A stretch of 8,495 nt of DNA from Acidimicrobiales bacterium (GCA_020631315.1 JAHDHM010000135.1:1-8495), one strand, 5' to 3'. Positions 1 to 7,038 are shown, numbered from the stretch's first letter. Translations and numbers: made by a program. The notes: a model not told the origin generated them from the letters alone.

Positions 1-164
1 CCGGCGATCGCTCCCACGATCGACACGACCACGGCGACCTTGCGACGGCGATCCCGCACCTCGATCTGGCGGTACGGGTTCATGTCCTTCAGACGTTCCA
101 CCGGGATCCATTGTCGACCGAGTCCATGGTCGCTGTCACGCGTCCCCGGACGCGTCGTTGCCAC
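1..164 (-). CDS. N-terminal fragment of unrecognised membrane protein (cut by left edge)
   Basis: A frame reading leftward from a GTG at 164-162 stays open to the window edge, giving 54 complete codons. The first ~20 residues are polar. Residues 22-42 are strongly basic and include NPYRQIEVRDRRRK (29-42). Residues 43-54 (VAVVVSIVGAIA) look like the start of a transmembrane helix. A basic stretch followed by a hydrophobic helix suggests an inner-membrane protein with its N terminus in the cytoplasm, or a signal anchor. The start is uncertain. There is no good Shine-Dalgarno sequence before the GTG at 164, and GTG 101-99 (Val22) or ATG 83-81 (Met28) are alternatives. The frame is also open further upstream, but the residues there are not protein-like. 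Codons 1-9 of the longest version fall inside an inverted repeat. I do not recognise the family, and too little is visible to assign a function. Confidence 0.5.
   Translation of the reverse strand, partial: MATTRPGTRDSDHGLGRQWIPVERLKDMNPYRQIEVRDRRRKVAVVVSIVGAIA
139..164. repeat. Left copy of a 26-nt inverted repeat
   Basis: Read on the minus strand (164 to 139), this stretch matches plus-strand 351-376 at 25 of 26 positions; the single difference is A/G at the seventh base. The core, CGCGTCCCCGGACGCG at 139-154, is itself a near-palindrome (7-bp arms, 2-nt centre) and extends by one A/T pair to 138-155. The copy overlaps the first nine codons of the longest reading of the left-edge gene. Such a match in this length is not expected by chance, even at high GC. 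It could be a terminal repeat of a small non-coding element or a duplicated protein-binding site. Confidence 0.75.
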
Positions 165-250
165 GAGGAGTGAGCGACTCGCCAACTCAGCTCCGAAGAG
201 CGGTCGGCCGAGCGGCGTTTGCTCCCCAGCCTTCCCGGCTGCACACCCGC

Positions 251-271
251 ACTCTCGGCTCCGCCGAGAGT
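251..271 (-). terminator. Perfect 9-bp hairpin, possible terminator or leader structure
   Basis: ACTCTCGGC (251-259) and GCCGAGAGT (263-271) are exact reverse complements around a 3-nt loop (260-262). The hairpin lies about 157 nt past the stop codon of the leftward small membrane-protein gene and about 87 nt before the GTG at 164. No U-tract follows on either strand, so it is not a classical intrinsic terminator. U-poor hairpins do occur at gene ends in high-GC actinobacteria. The 7-bp arms at 225-231 and 279-285 could pair around it, giving a nested structure. A regulatory leader element for the left gene is an equal possibility. Confidence 0.4.
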
Positions 272-350
272 AGTAGGGGGCTGGGACAGTCAGCCGAGTG
301 CACGGAACCAACACTCACCGCAGTCGCAACGCGCGGTGCATCATCAGAGA

Positions 351-376
351 GTGGCAGCGACGCGTCCGGGGACGCG
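351..376. repeat. Right copy of the 26-nt inverted repeat
   Basis: This is the plus-strand partner of 139-164 in opposite orientation (25/26 identical). The core CGCGTCCGGGGACGCG at 361-376 can form a 7-bp stem with a 2-nt loop. It lies between the end of the small membrane-protein gene (stop at 428-430) and the hairpin at 251-271. The two copies bound a 238-bp segment. I see no target-site duplication directly outside them, so a MITE-like origin is not shown. Confidence 0.75.
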
Positions 377-427
377 CCCGACATCGCGAAGCGTTCTGCG
401 GATCACCCGACGTCTCACAACGCAGCG

Positions 428-838
428 TTACTCGACAGTGTCCAGGGCGTCGAGCGCCGACCACCGACCGATCTCGATGTGGCCCACCATCTCCGAACGC
501 AGCCGCCGAGCCGAGCGGTAGGTCCGAGCTCGGCCGGTCCGCTCCGTTCCCTCGTCGTCGCTCGCCACGACACTCCATCGGCGACGAGCGGTCGAACGAA
601 CTGTGATGACGACAGCTGCAACTGCAAGCACCACGATCACCTCGAGCAGAAACAACATCAACGCCAAGAGTGCGACCGCGAGCAACAACGGACCAACGAC
701 GATGGTCGCCTCGTCGAAGGCGAGGTCCAGTCCAGCCCGGCGACCGCCCGGCTCTCCCTCAGGCTGGTCAAGACGACGAGTTCGTCGGGCCAGCCACTGT
801 GTGACCGGACCGCGCACACGACCTTCGGAGATCTGCAC
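428..838 (-). CDS. Small membrane protein, hypothetical (C-terminal, intact-frame portion)
   Basis: This 136-residue frame runs from GTG 838-836 to a TAA at 430-428. Residues ~45-80 form a continuous very hydrophobic stretch, broken only by Glu66. It is long enough for one extended or two short membrane helices. A basic cluster (RSTARRRW, 81-88) follows, then a soluble tail of about 50 residues ending in GHIEIGRWSALDALDTVE. The N-terminal 40 residues are basic and polar. The layout fits a small inner-membrane protein with a cytoplasmic tail; I do not recognise the family and assign no function. The GTG has only a weak upstream purine run, and the protein reads as if it begins in mid-domain. 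A likely upstream portion lies in another frame at 839-985, so this may be the 3' part of a disrupted gene rather than a complete one. Confidence 0.5.
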   Translation of the reverse strand: MQISEGRVRGPVTQWLARRTRRLDQPEGEPGGRRAGLDLAFDEATIVVGPLLLAVALLALMLFLLEVIVVLAVAAVVITVRSTARRRWSVVASDDEGTERTGRARTYRSARRLRSEMVGHIEIGRWSALDALDTVE

Positions 839-985
839 CGAGTAGCGTTCCCGTCAGATGCGTCGATCACCTCACCGTGACGGTGACGATCCGCGGCGGC
901 CTGCAGCCCATCGAGCAGCCCCCAGGCCATCAGCAGAAACAGCACCCCCAATGGCACCAAACAAGGGCTGAAGAAGGATCTCCAT
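839..985 (-). pseudogene. Probable N-terminal part of the same membrane protein, frame-disrupted
   Basis: An ATG at 985-983 has a good Shine-Dalgarno sequence (GGGAG at 996-992, 6-nt spacer) and opens MEILLQPLFGAIGG. Its frame hits a TGA at 874-872. In the neighbouring frame, the stretch from about 945 to 839 reads VLFLLMAWGLLDGLQ followed by AAADRHRHGEVIDASDGNAT, a hydrophobic helix and polar segment that look coded. Dropping one base from the five-C run at 945-949 joins the ATG start to this helix. One extra base (or two fewer) near 836-842 would then join it to the downstream frame. The two shifts compensate, and the ATG and the downstream ORF share a frame. A repaired product would be about 185 residues. 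Either the gene is decaying or the assembly has two indel errors. An alternative start is TTG 960-958, which lacks a ribosome site. Confidence 0.4.
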
Positions 986-1085
986 CGAACACTCCCACCG
1001 GACGGACTCAGCCCATCAACGTTCGCCCAACGCGTCGGGTTCCCATCACGTCGGCCGGAATCGCCGCCGCATCACGCCTCGCAGC

Positions 1086-3203
1086 TCAGAGGAAGAGCGC
1101 CGACGGGTCGTGGGCTCGTTGGGCGACGGTGAGCTGGATTTGCCGATCTTCCACGAGCCAACCACCTTCGTCGCGGACGTGGAGCTGACGCAGATCGAGA
1201 GGGATCTCGACCTCGGCGGTCTCGCCCGGTTCAGCACCGACCTTTGCGAAACCGACCAGACGCTGGGCAGGTCGCTCGAACGCCGAATCGGGCATCGCAG
1301 CGAAGACCATCACAACCGTCGAGCCGACGCGTCCGCCGACGTTCGTGACCTCGGCCCGCACGGCGCCGCCCACCCGCTCTGCTGCGGTCACGGCGAAGTC
1401 GGTGTAACCGAGTCCGAAGCCGAACGGCAGCGCCGCCTCGACACCCTGATCGTCCAGGTACCACTGGCCGTGGAGCAGTCCGTAGGTCTCGGTGGTGGCA
1501 TCCGGGTCGAAGTGGACGAGGTGCGCCTCGTCGGTCGGCACCGCGAACGGCAGGCGGCCTCCCGGCTCGACGTCGCCGGACAACACGTCGGCCAGCGCGT
1601 CGCCGGCGGCCATGCCGCCGTACCAGAGCTGGAGCGTCGCGGCCGTCTGGTCGAGCCACGGCATGACCACAGCGCTGCCAGCTTCGACGATGACGATCAC
1701 CCGGTCGTGCGCTGTGCACGCAGCCTCGATCAACGCTTCGTCGGCGGGCGAGAGACGCAGCGAGCGGCGGTCGCCGCCCGGCGCCATCGTCCGATCCTCG
1801 ACCTCTTCCTGGGTCCGTTGCGCCGGTTCGAACGGCAACGGTGCGAGACGTCCGAGGTCGGGATGGTCCATCGAGGGAAAGAGCTCGGCCGCGAGCGGAG
1901 CGGTGCCGGACGCGTCGACGTACTCGCCCTCGTCGGCCTTCGTGTAGCCCACGACGACCACGACGACGTCGGCGCCTTCGACGATCGAGACGTCATCGTC
2001 GGAGTGCACGATCGCAGAGTCGGGGAACCGGGCGGTGATGCCCTCCAGCGGCGTCACCGCGTACGGCGGGTGGACGTCGCTGGATCCGCCGTCGCCGAGG
2101 TTGGCCACGTCGGCGAGACGGCCGAGCACAGCGATCCGATCGATCGTCCCGGCCTCGAGCGGCAACAGCGCGTCGTTGCGCAACAGCACCGTCGACTGGG
2201 CAGCGGCCCGGCGAGCCAGGGCCACGTGAGGACTGGACGCGACGATCTCGGCAGGCGGCGAGTGCTCGATCTGCTCGGCGAACCGCAGCAACGTGGCGAC
2301 GATGCGCGTGACCGCTGCGTCCACGTCCGACATGAGTAGCTCGCCATCGGCGATGCCCTCGGCCACCGACATCGCTCGACGCATGCGGAACGGCATCTCG
2401 ATGTCGAGTCCGGCCCGCACCGACGCCACGCCGTCGCGCACACCGAAGATGAAGTCGCTGATGACGAAGCCGTCCCAGCCCCACTCGTCCCGCAGGATGT
2501 CGGTGAGCAGCTCGGTGTTCTCGCCGCACCACTCGCCGCGCACCGAGTTGTAGGCGCTCATGGTGGAGGCGACGCCCTCCTCGGCGACTCGCCGGAAGTG
2601 CGGCAGGTAGACCTCGTGGAGGGCACGATCGTCGACCTCGACGTCGACGGTGAACCGGGCGTTCTCCATGGAGTTCAGGGCGAAGTGCTTCATGCACGCC
2701 ATCACGTGGCGCTGGAGGCCACGGGTCAGCGCGGCCGCCATCTCACCGACGTGGTGCGGGTCCTCGCCGTAGGTTTCCTGCGCTCGGCCCCACCCGGGGT
2801 GGCGCAGCAGGTTCAGGCAGACCGCACCCGTGAAGGTCGCACCGGAGGCGCGCAGTTCAGCGCCGATGGCCTCGCCGATCTCCTCCTCGAGTGCCGGGTC
2901 GAACGAGGCGCCACGCGCCATCGCCACCGGAAAGGCCGTGGCGTTGCCAACGACACAGCCACGAGGCCCGTCGGCGAACTGGATGCCAGGGATCCCCAAC
3001 CGCTCGACGACCGCTGCGGGCCACGGATGTTCGTAGTACCCGCCGGCGGTCATGTCGAAGAGCCCGGGCCAGAACGGCAGGTCGCCGTCGAGGCAGCCGA
3101 GTCGCTCCTCGACGGTCATCTGCTCGACCAGCCCCGCAGCGAGCGCGTGGTGATCTTCGCCGGCCCGGAAGCGGGCGACGGCTGCCTCGAACGGCGTCGT
3201 CAT
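1086..3203 (-). CDS. Glycoside hydrolase family 3 (beta-glucosidase-like), cytoplasmic
   Basis: A complete 705-residue GH3 protein, which by family hydrolyses terminal beta-linked sugars (often glucose) with retention. The N-terminal TIM-barrel domain (~15-310) has the substrate-contact Arg in the FADGPRG segment (76-82), the KHF motif (172-174) and the nucleophile Asp250 in VISDF, where most members have SDW. The C-terminal alpha/beta sandwich (~330-600) has GDGGSSDVHPPYAVTPLEGI (370-389), DEGE (424-427, containing the probable acid/base Glu), MPWLD and PFGFGLGYT. A fibronectin-III-like domain closes the protein (~605-695). About 50 residues separate DEGE from GGDRRSLRL, a loop probably typical of its subfamily. 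There is no signal peptide, so it should act inside the cell. Its ATG is one nucleotide past the DUF35 stop and has almost no Shine-Dalgarno sequence, so translation is probably coupled. The exact substrate cannot be read from sequence. Confidence 0.93.
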   Translation of the reverse strand: MTTPFEAAVARFRAGEDHHALAAGLVEQMTVEERLGCLDGDLPFWPGLFDMTAGGYYEHPWPAAVVERLGIPGIQFADGPRGCVVGNATAFPVAMARGASFDPALEEEIGEAIGAELRASGATFTGAVCLNLLRHPGWGRAQETYGEDPHHVGEMAAALTRGLQRHVMACMKHFALNSMENARFTVDVEVDDRALHEVYLPHFRRVAEEGVASTMSAYNSVRGEWCGENTELLTDILRDEWGWDGFVISDFIFGVRDGVASVRAGLDIEMPFRMRRAMSVAEGIADGELLMSDVDAAVTRIVATLLRFAEQIEHSPPAEIVASSPHVALARRAAAQSTVLLRNDALLPLEAGTIDRIAVLGRLADVANLGDGGSSDVHPPYAVTPLEGITARFPDSAIVHSDDDVSIVEGADVVVVVVGYTKADEGEYVDASGTAPLAAELFPSMDHPDLGRLAPLPFEPAQRTQEEVEDRTMAPGGDRRSLRLSPADEALIEAACTAHDRVIVIVEAGSAVVMPWLDQTAATLQLWYGGMAAGDALADVLSGDVEPGGRLPFAVPTDEAHLVHFDPDATTETYGLLHGQWYLDDQGVEAALPFGFGLGYTDFAVTAAERVGGAVRAEVTNVGGRVGSTVVMVFAAMPDSAFERPAQRLVGFAKVGAEPGETAEVEIPLDLRQLHVRDEGGWLVEDRQIQLTVAQRAHDPSALFL

Positions 3204-3204
3204 C

Positions 3205-3612
3205 TCAGCTGCCGGTGGGAGCGAATCGGATCAACGACGGTCCGTCCTCGGTCGGGTCGAACACCGCGGTCACGGCCATGCCGATCTCGATCTCGGACGG
3301 ATCGACGTCGACGATGTTCGTCATCATCCGCGGGCCGGCATCGAGATCGACGTAGGCGACCACGTACGGGCCGGCATCTCGCCACCGACCCTGGCCCTTC
3401 ATCACGATCGAGAAGGAGTAGACGGTGCCGGTCGGTGCGACGTCCTCCCAGGTGACGTCGCCGCCACACGACGGACACCAGTCACGCGGGTACCAGATGA
3501 CGTCGCCGCAGTCGTTGCATCGGGGCAGGTGGATGCGCCCGTCGGTGGTGGCCGTCCAGAACGGCTCGGTCTCGGAGCTGACGAACGGGTTCGAGGTCGG
3601 CAGCTGACTCAT
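3205..3612 (-). CDS. DUF35-type zinc-ribbon/OB-fold protein, thiolase partner
   Basis: A 135-residue protein with the classic DUF35 plan. A short N-terminal helix (FWTATTDGRIHLPRC) precedes a zinc ribbon with Cys32, Cys35, Cys46 and Cys49 (CX2C-X10-CX2C), then an OB-fold barrel (~58-132) that includes GTVYSFSIV and GPYVVAYVDLD. Proteins of this family have no known catalysis of their own. They bind thiolase-fold enzymes and help position or channel the CoA substrate, as ChsH2-type domains do for the steroid aldolase Ltp2 and as archaeal homologues do between thiolase and HMG-CoA synthase. The gene directly follows the thiolase-like gene with a 4-nt ATGA overlap. A strong GGGAGGG (3623-3617) lies inside the end of that gene. 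This arrangement strongly suggests that the two proteins form one complex. Confidence 0.93.
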   Translation of the reverse strand: MSQLPTSNPFVSSETEPFWTATTDGRIHLPRCNDCGDVIWYPRDWCPSCGGDVTWEDVAPTGTVYSFSIVMKGQGRWRDAGPYVVAYVDLDAGPRMMTNIVDVDPSEIEIGMAVTAVFDPTEDGPSLIRFAPTGS

Positions 3613-4772
3613 GACGCCCTCCCGAGGACGAGGGTGGCACTGCCCATTCGCGAGGCGAGGCTGCCGCCGGTGCCGTGGGCGACGGCGAGCTCGCAGTCGG
3701 GCACCTGCACCTCGGGGTGTGCCTCGCCGCGGAGCTGGCGCACGGCCTCGATCACCTTGGTCATGCCACCTCGGTTGGCCGGATGGTTGTTGCAGAGGCC
3801 GCCGCCGTCGGTGTTGAACGGCAGCTTCCCGAACGGCGCCTGGAGCGCACCGTCACGTACGAAGCGCCCGCCTTCGCCCTTCTCGCAGAAGCCGAGGTCT
3901 TCGATCGTCTGCAGCACCGTGATGGTGAACGAGTCGTAGATCGAGGCGTAGTCGATGTCGGCCGGGTTCACGCCTGCCTCGGCGAACGCCTTGGGGCCCG
4001 ACACGCGGGCGCCGGTGCCCGTGAGATCGATGCCACCGAACGGATGCTGCAACGCCGTGCCCGAACCGAGCACCGTCGCCGAGCTCCGTCCGAGATCGCG
4101 AGCGACCTCGGGTGACGTGACGACCAGCGCTCCCCCGCCGTCGGTGATCACGCAGCAGTCGAGCAGGTGCAGCGGGTCGGCGATCGTGCGGGAGTCCACG
4201 ACCTGCTCGACGGTGACCACGTCCTTGAGGAAGGCGTTCGGGTTGTGCTGGGCGTGGGTCGAGGCGGCGACCTTGATCTCGGCCAGGTCCTCGGACGTGG
4301 TGCCGAACTCGTGCATGTGCCGACGGGCGGCCATGGCGTAACCGGCGGGGATGTTCAGCCCGAACAGGTTCTCGAACGAGGCTTCCGGCGCCTCGCTGAA
4401 CCGGGCGCTGCCACCCGGTCCCGCGCCGCCGGTTCGGGGCTTGCCGGCCAGCGTGATCAGCGCGACCTGGATGTGACCAGCGGCGATGGCACGAGCGGCG
4501 TGTTCGACGTGGACGAGGTACGAGCTGCCGCCGGTCTCCGTGTCGTCGACCTCGATGTCGCGCAACCCGAGGTACTCGGCCATCGACAACGCACCGAAAC
4601 CCGGTGCGTCGCCGGCGGAGTAGTAGGCGTCGACGTCGCTGAACGACAGGCCGGCGTCGGCCAGCGCGCCGATCGCGACGTCCCGATGGATCTGCGGCAC
4701 GGTCAGGTCGGGCAGATGCCGACCCGGATGCTCGTAGGCGCCGATGATGTGCGCCGCACCCTTGATGCTCAT
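3609..4772 (-). CDS. Thiolase-fold protein (SCP2/Ltp2-like acyl-CoA thiolase or aldolase)
   Basis: A complete 387-residue thiolase-superfamily protein of the SCP2-thiolase/lipid-transfer type. Family landmarks are the N-terminal half with DAYYSAGDAPG (48-58) and ETGGSSYLVH (79-88), DCCVITDGGGALVVTS (205-220), and IYDSFTITVL (278-287). Near the C terminus are NTDGGGLCNNHPANRGG (320-336), QLRGEAHPEVQV, and AHGTGGSLASRMGSATLVL (365-383). His330 fits the conserved thiolase His. No Cys occurs where the acyl-accepting cysteine normally lies, around 75-90; Gly-Gly-Ser-Ser is there instead. The second catalytic Cys position carries His366. It may therefore catalyse an aldol or other C-C reaction on an acyl-CoA rather than classic thiolysis. 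The start is ATG 4772-4770, preceded by GAGGGGGAG (4783-4775); the longer open frame upstream is not protein-like. It is the first gene of the leftward operon and partners the DUF35 protein. Confidence 0.92.
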   Translation of the reverse strand: MSIKGAAHIIGAYEHPGRHLPDLTVPQIHRDVAIGALADAGLSFSDVDAYYSAGDAPGFGALSMAEYLGLRDIEVDDTETGGSSYLVHVEHAARAIAAGHIQVALITLAGKPRTGGAGPGGSARFSEAPEASFENLFGLNIPAGYAMAARRHMHEFGTTSEDLAEIKVAASTHAQHNPNAFLKDVVTVEQVVDSRTIADPLHLLDCCVITDGGGALVVTSPEVARDLGRSSATVLGSGTALQHPFGGIDLTGTGARVSGPKAFAEAGVNPADIDYASIYDSFTITVLQTIEDLGFCEKGEGGRFVRDGALQAPFGKLPFNTDGGGLCNNHPANRGGMTKVIEAVRQLRGEAHPEVQVPDCELAVAHGTGGSLASRMGSATLVLGRAS

Positions 4773-5043
4773 GGCTCCCCCTCGCCGGGCCGGTCGGAAC
4801 CGGCCACCGCTGACATGATGACCCGGCAGCCCAGCTGCGGCGAAACCACCGCCTCGACCACGGCCCGTGGTCCAGGCCGGTGCGAACGCCAAGACGGTGA
4901 TCATCGGCCAGGCTCGCTGAGCGCGACCGAATCGACATCGCAATACGGCGCTGATCGGCGGGGGAGACGACGTCGGTACTCTTCGACTGATCCGACGGCC
5001 GCTCCACTCTCGAGCACCGGTCACACCCCCACTGGAGACAACT
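4773..5043. promoter_or_regulatory. Divergent intergenic region between thiolase operon and glgP
   Basis: The 271 nt between two divergent starts must hold the promoters of both operons. Ribosome sites are visible at each end: GAGGGGGAG (4783-4775, minus) for the thiolase-like gene and GGAGA (5034-5038, plus, 5-nt spacer) for glgP. TACTCT at 4977-4982 could be a plus-strand -10 element but has no matching -35, so I do not call a promoter. The long minus-strand frame crossing this region has no coding character. Confidence 0.5.
4788..4805 (-). promoter_or_regulatory. 7-bp hairpin/palindrome in the thiolase leader
   Basis: GGCCGGT (4788-4794) and ACCGGCC (4799-4805) are exact reverse complements around a 4-nt loop. 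The structure sits just upstream of the thiolase ribosome site, its nearer end 15 nt before the ATG. It could be an operator for a dimeric repressor or an mRNA structure affecting translation. With GC this high, a 7-bp palindrome can also arise by chance. Confidence 0.3.
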
Positions 5044-7038
5044 GTGAACGCCCTCGAGCTGCGCGACCACCTGTCGTCGATCGCCCGCGGACACGCCTGG
5101 ACGTGGACACCGACGACTCGCACGCTGCTCGATCGCTGCACACCCGCCGTCGATGGAGTGCATCCGATCGTCGGCATCGGCCAGCTCACCGACGCTGCGC
5201 TGCACGAATTGGCTGAGAACGGCGAACTCGTGGCCGCGGTTCAGGCTGCGTCCGACGAAGCAACGGCACTCGCCGCCGCAACACCTTCGGATCCCGACGT
5301 CGCCTATTTCTCGCCGGAGTTCGGCATCAGCGCTGACATCGCCCAGTACTCCGGCGGGCTCGGCATCCTCGCCGGTGACCACCTCAAGTCAGCCAACGAC
5401 CTCGAACTGTCCTTCTGTGCGGTCGGCCTCTACTACCGCCGAGGGTTCTTCCGCCAGGACCTCGCCGACGGCGCCCAGGCCGAGCGGTACGAGGCCCACG
5501 ACGCCACCGATCTCGGCGCCGTCGACACCGGACTGGTCGTCGAGGTGCCCTTCCCCGACCGAACGGTGTCGGCGAAGGTCTGGCGACTGCAGGTCGGACG
5601 CGTCGCACTCCTCCTGCTCGACACCGACATCGACGACAACTCGGCCGTCGATCGTGCCATCACCGATCAGCTCTACAGCGGCGATCGCCGGCACCGGATC
5701 GACCAGGAGATGGTGCTCGGCGTCGGCGGCTCGCGTGCACTCACCGCGATCGGCTGGGATGCACCGGTCCGGCATCTGAACGAGGGCCACGCAGGCTTCA
5801 TGCTGCTCGACCTCCTCGACGCCGAGATCGCTGCCGGGTCGACACTCGCCGATGCTCGGGCGACCGTCCGGCGCCGAGTCGTCTTCACCACCCACACCCC
5901 CGTGCCCGCCGGTATCGACCGCTTCGAACCCGAACTCGCCACCGAGTACCTGCAGGTCTGGGCCGACCGATGGGACGTCGACGTCGACGAACTGCTCGCA
6001 CTCGGACACGACTCGGGTGACGATCCACCGGCGTTCAACATGGCAGCGCTGGGCCTCACCTCGTCAGCGCGCGCCAACGGCGTGTCGAGGTTGCACGGCC
6101 AGGTGAGCAGGGAGCTCTTCGCTGACGTGCCCGGCGGTGACGCCATCGGCCACGTCACGAACGGTGTTCACGCCAGGACATGGGTCGACGGCGAGCTGGC
6201 TGCCCTGTTCGACGAACACCTGGGCGCCGGCTGGGATCAGGGTGACACCTCTGCGTGGCAACGCATCGACGACGTTCCGACGGATCGCCTCGTCGAGGTG
6301 CGCCGGTTCGGGGCCACCCGCCTCGCCGATCTCGTTGCCGAACGGTGCGGACGTCCACTCGACCCCGACGGTCTCGTCATCGGGTTCGCCCGACGCTTCG
6401 CCACCTACAAGCGAGCGACGCTCTTGTTGAACGAACTCGACCGGCTCGTGGCGCTGCTCGGCGACGACGAGCGACCCGTGCACTTCGTGTTCGCCGGCAA
6501 GGCCCATCCGGCCGACGCAGACGGCAAGCGCTTCCTCGCTGACGTGGTCGAGTTCGCCCAGTCCGCAGCGGCGAACGGTCGCTTCTCGTTCGTGCCCGAC
6601 TACGACATCGCCGTGGCCCGCACCATGTACGCGGGGTGCGACGTCTGGCTCAACACACCCATCCGCCCGCACGAGGCGTCGGGCACCAGCGGGGAGAAGT
6701 CGGCGTTGAACGGCGGGCTCAACCTCTCGATCAGCGACGGCTGGTGGGCCGAGATGGCCGACGACCGCAACGGTTGGACCATCCCGTCGAGCCCGGCTGC
6801 CGCTGCGGCGCAGCGAGACGCCGAGGAGGCTGACGCCACCCTCACCCTGCTCGAGGACGATGTCGTCCCCACCTACTTCGCCGACGGTCAGGCCTGGTCG
6901 GCACCCTGGGTCGACCGGATGCGCCACACCTGGCGAACCCTCGGCCCGCAGGTCACGTCGGGCCGAATGGTGGCCGAGTACGACCGCACGCTCTATCAAC
7001 CGGCGCTCGACGCGCTGAACGGGTCCGGTCGCCGATGA
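5044..7038 (+). CDS. glgP: Alpha-glucan (glycogen/maltodextrin) phosphorylase, GT35
   Basis: A complete 664-residue PLP-dependent phosphorylase that releases glucose-1-phosphate from non-reducing ends of alpha-1,4-glucans in the cytoplasm. Residues 1-80 resemble the DUF3417 domain that precedes the catalytic part in many bacterial GlgP proteins. The catalytic region then has YFSPEFG (88-94), [16 protein letters not shown] (102-117), HLNEGHA (244-250), [10 protein letters not shown] (281-290), NGVH (373-376) and [12 protein letters not shown] (447-458). The PLP-lysine segment [14 protein letters not shown] contains Lys552. The residue before Lys552 is Glu551, where Met is usual in SGMK/SNMK motifs I recall. 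At 664 residues it is shorter than the ~850-residue mycobacterial type; the missing length seems to be at the C terminus. The start is GTG 5044 with GGAGA 5 nt upstream. It overlaps the next gene by 4 nt (ATGA), so it is co-translated with the debranching enzyme. Confidence 0.95.
   Translation: MNALELRDHLSSIARGHAWTWTPTTRTLLDRCTPAVDGVHPIVGIGQLTDAALHELAENGELVAAVQAASDEATALAAATPSDPDVAYFSPEFGISADIAQYSGGLGILAGDHLKSANDLELSFCAVGLYYRRGFFRQDLADGAQAERYEAHDATDLGAVDTGLVVEVPFPDRTVSAKVWRLQVGRVALLLLDTDIDDNSAVDRAITDQLYSGDRRHRIDQEMVLGVGGSRALTAIGWDAPVRHLNEGHAGFMLLDLLDAEIAAGSTLADARATVRRRVVFTTHTPVPAGIDRFEPELATEYLQVWADRWDVDVDELLALGHDSGDDPPAFNMAALGLTSSARANGVSRLHGQVSRELFADVPGGDAIGHVTNGVHARTWVDGELAALFDEHLGAGWDQGDTSAWQRIDDVPTDRLVEVRRFGATRLADLVAERCGRPLDPDGLVIGFARRFATYKRATLLLNELDRLVALLGDDERPVHFVFAGKAHPADADGKRFLADVVEFAQSAAANGRFSFVPDYDIAVARTMYAGCDVWLNTPIRPHEASGTSGEKSALNGGLNLSISDGWWAEMADDRNGWTIPSSPAAAAAQRDAEEADATLTLLEDDVVPTYFADGQAWSAPWVDRMRHTWRTLGPQVTSGRMVAEYDRTLYQPALDALNGSGRR

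Larger units (their letters stand above)
165..427. other. Gene-free, inverted-repeat-rich intergenic region
   Basis: No convincing coding frame is present. Frames that stay open here give arginine/serine/proline-rich peptides typical of random high-GC DNA. The region holds the right copy of the 26-nt inverted repeat, a 9-bp hairpin at 251-271, a surrounding 7-bp pairing (CCCAGCC 225-231 with GGCTGGG 279-285), and on the minus strand a competing small hairpin (CAGCC/GGCTG around 227-241). It separates two leftward genes, so it probably contains the end of one transcript and the leader of the next. I could not identify a promoter with a clear -35/-10 pair. Confidence 0.5.

Noticed and set aside
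165..300. Riboswitch (c-di-AMP or cobalamin class) before the left-edge gene
   Set aside because: Hairpins are present, but I could not match the conserved sequence blocks of either class.
139..376. Complete insertion sequence or transposon
   Set aside because: Inverted ends are present but there is no transposase gene within and no visible target-site duplication, so only a repeat is reported.
158..880. 240-residue plus-strand open frame
   Set aside because: Ser/Arg/Thr/Pro-rich without hydrophobic core; it runs antisense to the small membrane protein and through the repeat region, as expected for random high-GC DNA.
1110..2339. 409-residue open frame antisense to the GH3 gene
   Set aside because: Arg/Gly/Asp/Val-rich translation with no domain; it mirrors the GH3 codon pattern, and the opposite strand has full GH3 motifs.
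4773..5189. N-terminal extension of the thiolase-like protein (upstream in-frame start)
   Set aside because: The added ~139 residues are Arg/Ser/Gly-rich and would overlap the start of glgP; the ATG at 4772 has a strong RBS and matches a normal family N terminus.
4167..5216. 349-residue plus-strand open frame across the divergent region
   Set aside because: Mostly antisense to the thiolase-like gene and then overlapping glgP out of frame; no recognisable motif.
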